The notes under the pieces were generated by a model, which worked only from the letters and a program-made list of their open reading frames with translations, was not told the origin of the DNA and did no database searches. A DNA stretch of 34,785 nucleotides from positions 1-34,785 of the forward strand of contig JACQYL010000109.1 in NCBI GenBank assembly GCA_016208165.1, given 5' to 3'. Positions 1-8,608 of the stretch are shown here, in pieces. The DNA comes from Deltaproteobacteria bacterium (GTDB taxonomy: Bacteria; Desulfobacterota; Desulfarculia; JACQYL01). Position 1 is the stretch's first letter. Each line of letters opens with the position of its first letter. A program made the translations under genes and the position numbers.

Positions 1-135
1 ACTAAGCTTGGGTGAATCCATCACCGGCTGGAGCAAGATATCGATTTATTTAAGAGAATCGCCCAGAAAACGACTGCTACAGCAAGTGCAACTGCAAAAG
101 CAAAGTAACATAGTAAACAGTTCTTAAGTTAGCGC

Positions 136-1600
136 TTATGACCTGCTCCCCAATCGGTGGGTGCATTCGGGACGGTGAAGCAGGATCAGCATGACTTTTG
201 AGTTGGCTATCCCGCCGATGAAATATTCCAGGAAATCCTCCGTTGTTTGGTCGATCCAATGGAGGTCCTCAATGGCCAGGATAAGGACCTTGTTCTTACT
301 GGTTCTGATCAACAGGTTTCTGAGTCCCTCGAAAATCTCTCTCTTTCTCCGTTTCGGTTCGAGTTGGAGATAGCTTTCATCCTCCACCTTGAGCGACATA
401 AGATCCAAGAGCGGGGGCAGTTCATCCGTGAGCTTTTCATCGAGCTGCGTAATCTTTTCTGTCACCCGCTCCCCGATGGTTGTTTCGCGCTCGCCCTCCT
501 CAACGCCAAAATAGGACCTCAATATCTCGAGGACAGGCAGGTAAGGCATGGTTCCGCCGAAGTGGATGCAGCGGCCTTCCAGATAAGTTGATTCTTCTCG
601 GGAAAGCCGGTTCCTGAATTCCCAAAAAAGCCTGGACTTGCCGACCCCCGCCTCCCCCACGATCCCCACCACTTGACCCGAGCCGTTCCGCGCCTTCTCG
701 TACGCCTCCATAAGGGCGGCCATGGAATTTTCCCGGCCCACGAACTTCGTCAACCCCCTTGCCGCAGCCGCCTCGATCCTCGTTGCCGCCACCGACTTTG
801 ATCAGCTCAAATACCTCCTGGGGCTCGGCCTTCCCCTTTACCTCCACCTTGCCAAGGGTTCTCAAGTTGAAGTAATCCTTAACGAAACGGTAGGTGTTAT
901 TGGAGACAAGGACGGTCCCGGGCTCAGCCAGACTCTCCATGCGGGAAGCGAGGTTTGTCGTGTCCCCATCGGCGGTGTAGTCCATGCGGAGGTCGTCTCC
1001 GATGGCGCCCACGATCACTGTCCCTGAGTTGAGGCCCATGCGCATCTTGAACGTGACCCCGTACTCTTTCGCGACCCTCTTTCCGTATTCTTCCATAGCC
1101 TTCTGTATGGAAAGAGCTGCGTGACAGGCCCGGCCGGCATGGTCCTCGTGCGCCACCGGGGCCCCGAAAAGCGCCATCACCCCGTCTCCGGTAAACTGAT
1201 TGATGGTCCCCTCATACTTGTGGACCTCATCCATCAGGATTTTGAAGCACCCGTCCATGATCCGGTGGACGTCTTCAGGGTCCAGCTTTTCGGACATGGC
1301 GGTGAAATTGGCCACATCCGCGAAGAGAACGGTGACCAGCTTCCGCTCCCCCTCCATAGCGCTTTTCGACGTGAGGATCTTCTCCGCCAGATGTTTCGGT
1401 GTCTAGGATCGAGGGGCCCGGTAGTCGACCTGCAAAGCTTCTTTTGGCTTCTCCAGGGCCTGTCCGCACTCGCCGCAGAACTTGTCGCCGGGGAGGTTTT
1501 CGGCGCCGCATTCCGAGCAAATAAGCAGGAGCTTTGCTCCACAATCACGGCAGAATTTCCTGGTTGGAGGATTGTCTGTTTGACAGGATGGACATTTCAT
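136..1600 (-). pseudogene. Broken zinc-ribbon / class III adenylate cyclase / AAA ATPase signalling protein
   Basis: Read on the minus strand from ATG at 1600, the product starts with a double zinc ribbon (CPSC..CRDCG, CSECG..CGECG). An in-frame TAG (1405-1403) then falls where relatives usually have Tyr before a TPKHLAEKIL stretch. After it the same frame gives a complete class III nucleotide cyclase domain (ERKLVTVLFADVANF, TGDGVMALFGAP, GDTTNLASRMESLA). Near 790-800 the reading frame must slip by one base to continue into an AAA/LuxR-like ATPase part with a good Walker A (GEAGVGKS) and the AIEDLHWID Walker B. This part stops at a TAA (138-136), where relatives read Tyr and go on for several hundred residues. 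Beyond the TAA I see no homologous sequence. Nonsense, frameshift and C-terminal loss together make inactivation the best explanation. Intact relatives are roughly 1,000 residues or more; about 490 are recognisable here. Confidence 0.85.
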
Positions 1601-1645
1601 TTTTGTTCTCCCAAAGGACGCGTCAAGTTGCGTTAGGGACGTCAA

Positions 1646-1912
1646 TCGAACCCACTACAAAAGGGTATCAGGCCCGCTCTTGGCTTTTGCCGAGTCTTTT
1701 CCTGACACAGGGGTAAGGCTCGGCTCCCCATGGCAGTGTGTTGTTTCATGTCGCGCCTGACCATTAGAAGCATGCTATTTGTAATGCGGGGATAGCTTAC
1801 CTATTTCCACCGTTCTTTGGCTTTTCTTCCCCCTTTTCGTAGGGCCTAAACGGACGTTGTTTCATTGTTGACTTATGTCGGACGAATGCGTGTCGGAAAT
1901 AATGTTCCATCG
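1646..1912. other. Gene-free stretch between cyclase pseudogene and RAYT
   Basis: I see no open frame with protein character, no tRNA-like fold and no clear promoter here. It is probably degenerate intergenic sequence. Confidence 0.5.
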
Positions 1913-2485
1913 TCAGACCCATTCCGGGGCAGGTTTTAATCCAGTCCCTAAGACAAGAGCCGGATTTTCCCGATCCATTTCCCGTTGTGCAGGGTTATTG
2001 GCGATGTATTCCCGGATGCGGTTCAGTTCCTCGTCATTGCGGATGATGTGTTCGTAATAATTGCGCTGCCATATCTTGATGCCGGGGGTGTCGCGCAGAT
2101 GGTTGATGCGTTTTGTAGATACCGCTTTGAATGCGCCGACCAAACGACCGATGGGTTTGCGTTGTTTTGTAGGGGCGGTTCGCGACCAGGCTTCGCTGTG
2201 CTATGCCGTGGCGCGACCGCCCTTAACAACGTCGGCAATAACGATAATGCCATGCAAATGATTGGGCATGATCATCCGTTCGTCCAATTCCACGTAACCG
2301 TGTTTCGTCGCCAACCATTCCCACGACTCGGCAACCGTTTCGCCGAACTGGTTCAACGTCGTTTTTCCGTTCACGGCGTCCCCGAACAGACATTCCCGGT
2401 CCCAGGCGCAAATGGTCACGAAATAGACCCCGGCCTGTGAATAATCGTATCCGTGCAATCGGATGGATCGGCGGTTATGTTGCAT
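1913..2485 (-). pseudogene. REP-associated tyrosine transposase (RAYT, IS200/Y1 family), interrupted by an amber codon
   Basis: ATG at 2485 opens a RAYT-like protein: an RRSIRLHGYDYSQAGVYFVT start, the HUH metal-binding motif in MPNHLHGIIVI, and the C-terminal Y1 catalytic region (KIWQRNYYEHIIRND) followed by the usual REYIANNP tail. All of it lies in one frame of 191 codons, interrupted once by TAG at 2203-2201. That codon sits in the loop of a REP-like palindrome (2173-2222) embedded in the gene. RAYTs are single-copy domesticated Y1 transposases that act on REP hairpins. Here a REP copy within the gene appears to have cut it in two, so activity is doubtful unless the amber is suppressed. 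A second palindrome lies just 5' of the start codon. The amber might be read through, but I see no evidence for that. Confidence 0.85.
2173..2222. repeat. REP-like imperfect palindrome inside the RAYT gene
   Basis: Arms 2173-2191 (GGGCGGTTCGCGACCAGGC) and 2205-2222 (GCCGTGGCGCGACCGCCC) pair imperfectly around a short loop that holds the in-frame amber codon of the RAYT. It shares the outer TGTAGGGGCGGTTC sequence with the palindrome at 2501-2524, in opposite orientation. Confidence 0.7.
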
Positions 2486-2500
2486 CGATTTCCGTTCCAA

Positions 2501-2520
2501 GGGCGGTTCGTGAACCGCCC
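2501..2520. repeat. REP-like perfect palindrome 5' of RAYT
   Basis: GGGCGGTTC and GAACCGCCC form a perfect 9-bp stem around a 2-base centre (GT), 15 bp upstream of the RAYT start codon at 2485. With the copy at 2173-2222 it forms an inverted pair, the kind of hairpin a RAYT recognises. Confidence 0.75.
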
Positions 2521-2712
2521 CTACAGACCGGCCGTCGTTCATGCTATTATTCTCTGATCAAAAGGGCCACGTCTGCCCCCTGATTTTTGTAAAGGTCTCT
2601 TTTTGATCATTGTTGGAGTCGGCTGCCAACAGCCCGGTACGCTCCCATTTCGCTCCCGATCCAAAAAAATACGCTAACTGCACTGGAGCGGAATGATGCG
2701 CATATCTGCATT

Positions 2713-2740
2713 ACAAAATTATATGCAGCTTTTGTGCCAA
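2713..2740 (-). promoter_or_regulatory. Predicted sigma-54 (-24/-12) promoter
   Basis: On the minus strand TTGGCAC (2740-2734) is followed after five bases by CTGCA (2728-2724). The GG and GC doublets have the strict spacing of RpoN promoters (GG-N10-GC). The transcription start would fall near 2713. It points toward the RAYT, but the next 200 bases hold no convincing gene start. About 45 bases downstream a short GC-containing hairpin runs into seven T residues (about 2669-2663), so a very short transcript is possible. Confidence 0.5.
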
Positions 2741-2802
2741 TTGCAATAACAGATTCATGTCACTTGGATTCTTCCATTTCGGGCCAAGGTGGATACATGG
2801 AG

Positions 2803-2858
2803 ATTGCTCAGAAATTGAGCAATTGCCGAACCCCTGTTGCTCAATAATTGAGCAACAG
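2803..2858. promoter_or_regulatory. Pair of palindromic operators (putative enhancer-binding-protein sites)
   Basis: Two related palindromes occur: ATTGCTCA-N5-TGAGCAAT (2803-2823) and CTGTTGCTCAA-TAA-TTGAGCAACAG (2834-2858). Their centres are 33 bp apart (three helical turns) and lie about 100 and 133 bp upstream of the start predicted for the sigma-54 promoter at 2740-2713. That geometry is typical of paired activator sites for a sigma-54 enhancer-binding protein. The regulator is not in this window. Confidence 0.6.
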
Positions 2859-3099
2859 GCCCTCACACAGGCTTCGCTGCGCTCCCCGCTTCGCTAGGCT
2901 ACGCCGGGCAAAATGCCGGGCAAGCCCCTGACCTCTTCCCCTTCGACAAGCTCAGGATCCTTGACAGAGGGCGAGGGAGTATATGTCCGGATGTTTGGGG
3001 TGGAGAAGGGAAGGTTATGGGATTCGGATCAGACACAAGCTGCGGTATAGCCCCGGACCACCCGCCAAATTCACCATCCTTGCCAATCTTACCTTTCTG
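2859..3099. other. Gene-free stretch with repeat-like fragments
   Basis: No gene is visible. Near 2870 a fragment (AGGCTTCGCTGCGCT) resembles the REP loop at 2190. Near 2940 a CCTTCGACAAGCTCAGGA sequence looks like a widespread intergenic repeat of environmental bacteria. Both suggest a repeat-rich, decaying region. Confidence 0.35.
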
Positions 3100-3569
3100 C
3101 TCAATTCAATGCCTCATCCGATCCTCTTCACCAGCGAGCCTCTTCACCTGTCGGCAAGCCTCTCCATCTTACAGGGCGCGCCTGCAGATCCGGTGTTCTT
3201 TGTCGCGCATTATCCTCAGGACGGGCTGATCGCCTGGAAGACGAGCGTACAACCGGCAGTCGAGGAGGCGGCCCGCCCGATCTCCTGATTCCGGATGTAC
3301 CGTCCGGCGCATGGCAGGTCTACTTCCTCGTGACTCCTTGCAAGGACGTGGGTCCGCGGCAGGCCCACCAGGAGAGGAACCTGGCATGCGACGAGGATTC
3401 CTATTTCAAAGCCGACTTCAATCCTGACCCGCCCGCTTCGGAACGTCCCTTTCTCCTGATGACGGCGGCCGCCCGAAGTTTCTTGCCTCGCTCGGGGACC
3501 CGGCAGCAGATTGCATCTCATCGTTTTTCAACGGCCTGTAACAACCCGGCTTTTTCAACGGGCTGCTAA
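3100..3569 (+). pseudogene. Possible frameshifted remnant of a beta-sandwich secreted protein
   Basis: One frame gives a stretch ending in DPVFFVAHYPQDGLIAWKT (about 3187-3243). A different plus-strand frame starting near 3270 continues with PPDLLIPDVPSGAWQVYFLV, which has the look of the last strands of an extracellular beta-sandwich domain. The two would join by a frameshift around 3265-3275. I cannot assign a family, no start codon with a ribosome site is visible, and the tail is low-complexity. Weak call. Confidence 0.25.
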
Positions 3570-3586
3570 GCACGCCGGGGTTGTTA
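3539..3586. repeat. Inverted repeat (hairpin) 5' of the SYLF gene
   Basis: TAACAACCCGGC (3539-3550) pairs with GCCGGGGTTGTTA (3574-3586) with one bulged base, around a 23-base centre containing TTTTTCAACGGGCTGC. It could be a terminator-like structure for the upstream remnant or a repeat-family member. The TAAC...GTTA ends faintly resemble an integron attC site, but the R boxes do not pair fully. Confidence 0.45.
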
Positions 3587-3696
3587 AACTTGACTCGAAT
3601 CCGCCGATGCTTAACGTTTTGTTAGAAGGCCTGGTTGCATATCCGATCGAACGGATATGATCCAGGGCGTTTGGATGCATACAGAAGGAGATAGCA

Positions 3697-4449
3697 ATGG
3701 ATGCGAATAAATGTAGAACTCGGCGTGGTCATGCGTGGCCTTTGCTGTTGGGAGTATTGTTGTCTGTGACGTTGATTATGTCTCAGGCAGTTCCCGTACG
3801 TGCGAATGACGCGCAGAGCGCCAGTCAATTGGTTGAAAAAGCATGTATGACGATGGACAACTTTATGAGTGACTCAAAGATGGGAGCTTTCAGGGATCTT
3901 CTCAAGCAGGCGAAGGCCGTGGTCATCGCTCCGCAGTTTCTGGAGGGCGCATTCATGGTCGGCGCTTCGGGAGGAAGTGCGGTAGCCATGGTCCGTGATG
4001 ACAAGGACGGCCAGTGGAGCGCTCCCGCTTTTTATCGCATTGGTGGAGCAAGTTTTGGTCTTCAGATCGGCGGGAAGTCTTCCGAACTGGTTCTTTTGGC
4101 CATGACGGAGCGAGGCAAGAATGCACTTTTGGGAAACAGTGTTAAGCTTGGCGTGGACGCCGGCCTTGCGGCAGGCCCGATCGGCATGGGTGCTGAAGCG
4201 GCCACAGCCAACCTCAGTGCGGACATCGTGAGCTTTTCCCGTTCGAGGGGCTTATACGGCGGCATCGCACTGGACGGCGCAGTAATTGCGACACGAGATT
4301 CTCTGAATGAGGCTTATTACAACAAGAAAGTGTCTCCCACGGATATTTTTGTCCGCCGTGAGGTGACGAACCCCCAGACCGCCTGTTTGATCCGGAATCT
4401 TCCGGGATCAGCACAGGACGAAGTGGCCACTGCCGTTGGGGGATATTGA
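3697..4449 (+). CDS. Exported SYLF-domain (Ysc84-type lipid-binding) protein
   Basis: A 250-residue protein starting at ATG 3697 behind a strong AAGGAG site. Residues 12-37 form a Sec signal (hydrophobic LLLGVLLSVTLIMSQAVPVRA), so the mature protein should be periplasmic. The rest is a SYLF domain: KAVVIAPQFLEGAFMVGASGG, a WSAPAFYRIGGASFGLQIGG core, then SRSRGLYGGIALDGAVI and the short NEAYYNK tail. SYLF proteins bind phosphoinositides or other anionic lipids in eukaryotes; bacterial members are poorly understood envelope proteins. Length and domain are complete. It stands alone, with a hairpin 87 bases after its stop. Confidence 0.9.
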   Translation: MDANKCRTRRGHAWPLLLGVLLSVTLIMSQAVPVRANDAQSASQLVEKACMTMDNFMSDSKMGAFRDLLKQAKAVVIAPQFLEGAFMVGASGGSAVAMVRDDKDGQWSAPAFYRIGGASFGLQIGGKSSELVLLAMTERGKNALLGNSVKLGVDAGLAAGPIGMGAEAATANLSADIVSFSRSRGLYGGIALDGAVIATRDSLNEAYYNKKVSPTDIFVRREVTNPQTACLIRNLPGSAQDEVATAVGGY

Positions 4450-4535
4450 ACTGAAGATCGTTGCGTGAAGTCCCTGGATTGGTTGGTTTACCGATTTCCG
4501 GACTCCCGCGACGAAATGTAGACAGGATGAAAGAA

Positions 4536-4562
4536 GCCTTCGTCCCTTACCGGGACGAAGGC
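4536..4562. terminator. Strong hairpin after the SYLF gene
   Basis: GCCTTCGTCCC (4536-4546) and GGGACGAAGGC (4552-4562) form a perfect 11-bp stem with a 5-base loop. There is no T run on the plus strand; on the minus strand the stem is followed by TTCTTTC. Likely a terminator or transcript-end stabiliser for the SYLF transcript. Confidence 0.6.
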
Positions 4563-4743
4563 GGAAAGATCGGAGATGCCGTTACGGATTGGCTTTCTTC
4601 CGGTTTCAAGTTCAACCGGCTTCCAGGGCTATTGAGGTAACCGGGTGTCAGGCGGCGGGAACGATTGACGGTTGCCGTGACATCTGAGGGCGAGTTACGC
4701 ACCTGAGCCTATTGCATATATTATGATGAAAGGGGTGATTGTT

Positions 4744-5001
4744 ATGATGACCTGGAAAGCAATAGTGGCATCGCTCCTTATCATACTCAGTCTTACGGTC
4801 GTCGGCTGCTTCTATTCGCACGATTATGGCTACGGCCATGGATACGGATATGGTTACGGCCATGGATACTACCACGATTTCGGCCATGGATATCGCCACG
4901 GGCGCCATTATTATGGAGATCATGACGGCTATTATGGAGGCTATGACGGACATCATAAGGATAGGGATCATGACCGGGATGACTACAGGCGCCGGCGGTG
5001 A
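4744..5001 (+). CDS. Small Gly/Tyr/His-rich lipoprotein
   Basis: An 85-residue product from ATG 4744, preceded by AAAGGGG; an ATG at 4723 is possible but has no better site. A short hydrophobic signal ends in a lipobox-like VVGC with the lipidated Cys at residue 22. The mature part is made of GYGHGYGYGYGHGYYHD-type repeats and ends in a highly charged DHDRDDYRRRR tail. The His-rich repeats could bind metal ions, but I recognise no family. It is expected to be membrane-anchored on the periplasmic side. Confidence 0.65.
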   Translation: MMTWKAIVASLLIILSLTVVGCFYSHDYGYGHGYGYGYGHGYYHDFGHGYRHGRHYYGDHDGYYGGYDGHHKDRDHDRDDYRRRR

Positions 5002-5279
5002 CGACCGGCCCCTATGGTGAAGCATCTGAAGGGGTCACTCATCGGACCGGGAAGTCTTCCTAATCCCCGCCACACGAAAATGCCCGCCGATGACGCTTTC
5101 TTTGTCGAGTACCGCCATGTGGATATAGAGCGACACAACAGCCAAGAAAAGAATCGTATCCCTGGATTTCTCAGGAACGGACAGCGTAATGGTGTTGCTT
5201 ACGCGACTACATCCGGAACAACATGTGCATAAGCGTCAAAAGCCGACTGGACCCACTGGCATAACTGCCAATGGAGACA

Positions 5280-5333
5280 ATGAGACGCCTCCCGCTTCAC
5301 GTGTTGATTCGCGTGAAACGGAAGGCGTCTCAT
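5280..5333. terminator. Long imperfect hairpin after the peroxidase gene
   Basis: ATGAGACGCCT (5280-5290) pairs perfectly with AGGCGTCTCAT (5323-5333). After single mismatches the stem continues with CCG/CGG and TTCACG/CGTGAA, for about 20 pairs around a 10-base loop. It lies 50 bases past the stop of the minus-strand peroxidase. There is no U tract, so it may stabilise the 3' end rather than terminate by itself. Confidence 0.55.
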
Positions 5334-5383
5334 GCCTGGTCCGAACGTATCGCGGTATTGAATAAAGTCCCTCTACAAACAGC

Positions 5384-6595
5384 CTACGGTCTATAACCGT
5401 CCGTTAGCGTCTGGAGAAATGCGACGAGATCGTCGATCTCCTGGTCAGTCAAACCGAGGCGTCCCAAAGTCCCCGGCATGGCCATCGGATGCCGATGGAC
5501 ATTTTCCGCCACTTCCGACTCAGGCCAATTCGCATCGGGCAGATCCCGGGTGTTGTTGAAAACGATGACTTCCCTCAACGTCTGGTGGTAGCCGTTGTGC
5601 GTATAGGGCGGGGTAACCGCGCAATTTCGGAGGCACGGAATCTTGAACTTGCCGTCTTCCATTGAGGCCTCCTCTTCCGAGTATCCCGCACTACGCAGAC
5701 TGTCTCCCAAACCCCGGTCGATATAGTTGACGCCGTCCGGATTAAGCGAGCGGGGCAGATTGTAATATGGAAGATCGGGATTGCGCGGAGTGCCGAGATT
5801 CTGGTGTCCGAAATTGGTAAAGAGCTTCATCGTTCCTTCTTCATGACAATTGGCGCAGTGCCCTTTTCCCATGGGCTGGAATAGCTGATACCCTCTCGAC
5901 TCGGAATCCGTGAATGCAGCCATTCCTCGTTTTACATAATCGTATTTGGACGTAAACGGACTTACCTCCGGAGATCGCATATAGGCCGCCAAGGCCTGCG
6001 AAATACATTCGTAGGCAAAGTCGACGGAATTGAATACCGAGCGGCCGAAAATATTCTTGAAAAGGGCGGCGTATCGGGACCTGTGAACAGATTGAACCAC
6101 CATTGTCTTGTCACAGTTATGCATCTCAAGCGGATTAAGAAAGGGTTGTTTGGCCTGTGCCTCCAGAGTGCTCGCGCGTCCGTCCCAAAACAAACCTCCC
6201 TTGTATTGGCCTTCCGGAATTGCAACAGTCAGGTTGATGTCATCATAATAACGCGGGGGGCAAAACATCGCGTAAGCGATGGTCTGAGCGTTGCGGTTTC
6301 CGAATCGGGTGCGAACGGCGCCCTTCGAGACCGGAAGGTCAGTGTCCGGGTCGGCGAATCCGACACCCGGATCGTGACAGGACGCGCAGGACTGTCCGGC
6401 CGGTCGGGATAGATTCTTATCAAAAAATATTTCCTCTCCGAGGGTGACAATATCACCCGAAACAACGACATTGCCCTTTGCCGCCGCGGCAGGGACGATG
6501 ATTGAAAGGGATAACATAATCAAGGCGGGAATGACCCCGGCCATGAGGATACGATTTCTTACGTGAAACATGGGACACGTGCGACTGAATACCAT
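5384..6595 (-). CDS. Di-haem cytochrome c peroxidase (CcpA/MauG family)
   Basis: A 403-residue protein. ATG 6595 is chosen because AAAGGAGGTCGAT lies directly before it; the open frame reaches further upstream without a matching start. Residues 1-39 form a Sec signal ending in AAAA. Two c-type haem sites are present: CASCH (70-74) in the N-terminal domain and CANCH (247-251) in the C-terminal domain. The usual LGEEIFFDKNLS start, GLFWDGR segment, PPYTHNGYHQTLREV and the LGLTDQEIDDLVAFLQTL ending are all present. Enzymes of this family reduce hydrogen peroxide in the periplasm with electrons from small cytochromes. In a strict anaerobe this suggests oxidative-stress defence or peroxide respiration. 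The gene is monocistronic. Confidence 0.93.
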   Translation of the reverse strand: MVFSRTCPMFHVRNRILMAGVIPALIMLSLSIIVPAAAAKGNVVVSGDIVTLGEEIFFDKNLSRPAGQSCASCHDPGVGFADPDTDLPVSKGAVRTRFGNRNAQTIAYAMFCPPRYYDDINLTVAIPEGQYKGGLFWDGRASTLEAQAKQPFLNPLEMHNCDKTMVVQSVHRSRYAALFKNIFGRSVFNSVDFAYECISQALAAYMRSPEVSPFTSKYDYVKRGMAAFTDSESRGYQLFQPMGKGHCANCHEEGTMKLFTNFGHQNLGTPRNPDLPYYNLPRSLNPDGVNYIDRGLGDSLRSAGYSEEEASMEDGKFKIPCLRNCAVTPPYTHNGYHQTLREVIVFNNTRDLPDANWPESEVAENVHRHPMAMPGTLGRLGLTDQEIDDLVAFLQTLTDGYRP

Positions 6596-7519
6596 ATCGA
6601 CCTCCTTTTGTTTTACGACTTTTTCAACAGGGCTAAGATGCCTACCTGGCGCCCGAGCGAAAACGGTCTTTGGCGCCGACCTCCTCCTCATCGAAAGAAA
6701 CATACTCCCGGAAATAGCCAACACGTCCCAGCGGCTATCATTGAGACTTACGCCGATCCCAACCAACAACTGGTTTTCGTTCGGACAGTGGATAATCAAC
6801 GGATCATCATTTGACCTCCTTTCGCTCCCGATCTAATGCTTTGACACACAAGGTTCGAACGGCGTTCATCCTTTTAGCTTGTTGGATGTAACTAGTGTAA
6901 GTATGACGAATGCACGATTTTCAAAATACCAGCCGGGTCCGGACCAGGCAACAAGGCGAATCATGTATTCTAGATCGGAAAAGACCTTAGGTTTTGATGG
7001 ATGTATACTTTTTTGAAGTATCCAATTATCAACTTGTCACGAGGATAAGAGGGCGAAACATAATTCTTTCTATACCTAATCATTTCTATACTATTTGAAG
7101 ATTCTGGCTAATCGTCGCCGTGGTGGCGAAGTGCGATCCATTTCTCCTTTATCGGATAGGCGCCGGACGTTTCGCCGGTTAAAGAGATTCAACCGGACTG
7201 CTTGAGGACCTATGAGAGGCTGTTTCCCAGATGGGTAGGAAAGCTCTGGCAGGCGAGCAAAAGCATGGTAATCCGGACAATCCGGAGCTGAGTGGGTACG
7301 GCGTTTTTGGAGGTCCCGAAGCAGGTAGCGAGTTTAGGATTCCGTTAATCGACTTAAAAGCGGCGCAATCTGCTCCACGAAGCGGCGACGTTCCCTTTGG
7401 CGAGGACGATCGGCTCGGGCGCGAAAAGCTACGGCCGGCGTGGTTTGTAATCGGTTGGCCGCGGCCATGACTGCAAGTTAAACGGCGATTCCTTCAACGA
7501 CTATCTCGTAAACGCCGGT
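6596..7519. other. Gene-free leader and spacer upstream of the peroxidase
   Basis: About 920 bases without a supported gene. On the minus strand a good ribosome site (GAAAGGAGGTCAA) precedes ATG ATG ATC CGT TGA at 6810, a four-codon frame that ends at once, so it is either a leader peptide or chance. Further up, minus-strand TTGAAA (near 6931) and TACACT lie 19 bases apart, a poor promoter candidate. The open frame at 7231-7470 has no recognisable protein character. Confidence 0.35.
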
Positions 7520-8602
7520 TTAGAAACTGATAAGCGGTTTGATGATGTTGTCTTCCTTGGTGGCCATCATCTGAAAGGCCACGTCCAACTGATCGAAATG
7601 GAATCGATGGGTGGTGAGTTTGGTGGGATCCACCCGATTCCTCTCGATCAGACGCAGCATGCGCTGCATGCGTTCCTTGCCCCCCGGACAGAGCACGCTT
7701 CGAATGGTCTGTTCCTTCATGCCCATGCCCCAGGCGGTCCTGGGAATGTCCACGGAGTCGCCATCGCTGTGGATACCCAGGTTTACGATGTTCCCTCCGG
7801 GCCGGGTTACTCGTATACACGAATCGAAGGCCATCTGGGAACCGATGGCCTCGATGCACGCATCCACACCGACGCCGTCCGTGATGTCCATGATTTCTTC
7901 TTCAGGATCCACCTCCGTAAAGTTCAGCGCGACGTCGGCGCCGTACCACTTGGAAAGCTCGAGCCGGTTCGGCCTCTTGTCAACGGCAATGATCAGTCCC
8001 GCGCCGAGAAGATGCGCGCCCGCAGTGGCCATAAGGCCGACGGGGCCCTGGGCGAATATGGCCACCGTGCCCCCAATAGGAATACGAGCCGTCTCCGCGC
8101 CCATGAACCCGGTGGACATCATGTCCGAGGCGTAACAAGCGGCCTCGTCGCTCACCGTGTCCGGCAGCGGCGCCAGATTCGCATCGGCGTCGTTCACGTG
8201 AAAGTACTCGGCGAAGGTGCCGTCCTTGATGTTCGAGAACTTCCAGCCGCTGAGGACTCCGCCGCATTGCGACGTATCGCCTCTCTGGCAGGCATGACAA
8301 CGGTAGCAGGGCGTTATGGCGTTGACGGATACGCGGTCACCCAACTGGACAGTACGCACTTCGCTCCCCAGCGCCCAAACGATACCGGCTGCTTCGTGTC
8401 CGATGGTCAGATTGGCGCGTTCACCGATGGATCCGTTCACTGTGTGGCAGTCCGTGGTGCATACCAAACCCGCCGTTGTCTTGATAATCGCATCGTTGGG
8501 CCCGGGCGTGGGCACCGGTTTTTCGAAAAAGCCCACTTCACCGATTCGCTTCATCACGAACGCTTTCATGGTTTTCGGAAGCCGGTACGGAATTTCTCCC
8601 AT
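7520..8602 (-). CDS. Zinc-dependent secondary-alcohol dehydrogenase (MDR superfamily)
   Basis: A 360-residue protein from ATG 8602, 6 bases after the stop of the response regulator gene. It resembles the isopropanol/secondary alcohol dehydrogenases of Thermoanaerobacter and clostridia (GWKFSNIKDGTFAEYFHVND). The catalytic zinc site is visible (VCTTDCHT, then GHEAAG). Unlike the Thermoanaerobacter enzyme it also carries a complete four-Cys structural zinc loop (PCYRCHACQRGDTSQCG). The Rossmann part has AQGPVGLMATAGA. An Asp in IIAVDKRPNR after the second strand suggests NAD+ rather than NADP+. It probably interconverts small alcohols and ketones or aldehydes. Its location as the last gene of a kinase-regulator operon implies that the two-component pair controls this step. 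Confidence 0.9.
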   Translation of the reverse strand: MGEIPYRLPKTMKAFVMKRIGEVGFFEKPVPTPGPNDAIIKTTAGLVCTTDCHTVNGSIGERANLTIGHEAAGIVWALGSEVRTVQLGDRVSVNAITPCYRCHACQRGDTSQCGGVLSGWKFSNIKDGTFAEYFHVNDADANLAPLPDTVSDEAACYASDMMSTGFMGAETARIPIGGTVAIFAQGPVGLMATAGAHLLGAGLIIAVDKRPNRLELSKWYGADVALNFTEVDPEEEIMDITDGVGVDACIEAIGSQMAFDSCIRVTRPGGNIVNLGIHSDGDSVDIPRTAWGMGMKEQTIRSVLCPGGKERMQRMLRLIERNRVDPTKLTTHRFHFDQLDVAFQMMATKEDNIIKPLISF

Positions 8603-8608
8603 AGGGCC

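Noticed and set aside
1403-2203. Pyrrolysine decoding of the two in-frame TAG codons (cyclase 1405-1403, RAYT 2203-2201)
   Set aside because: The cyclase has other lesions, the RAYT TAG sits inside a REP insert, and neither protein is a known Pyl user. Nonsense is simpler.
7231-7470. 79-codon plus-strand frame after the peroxidase leader as a gene
   Set aside because: No ribosome site, no motif and no neighbouring support.
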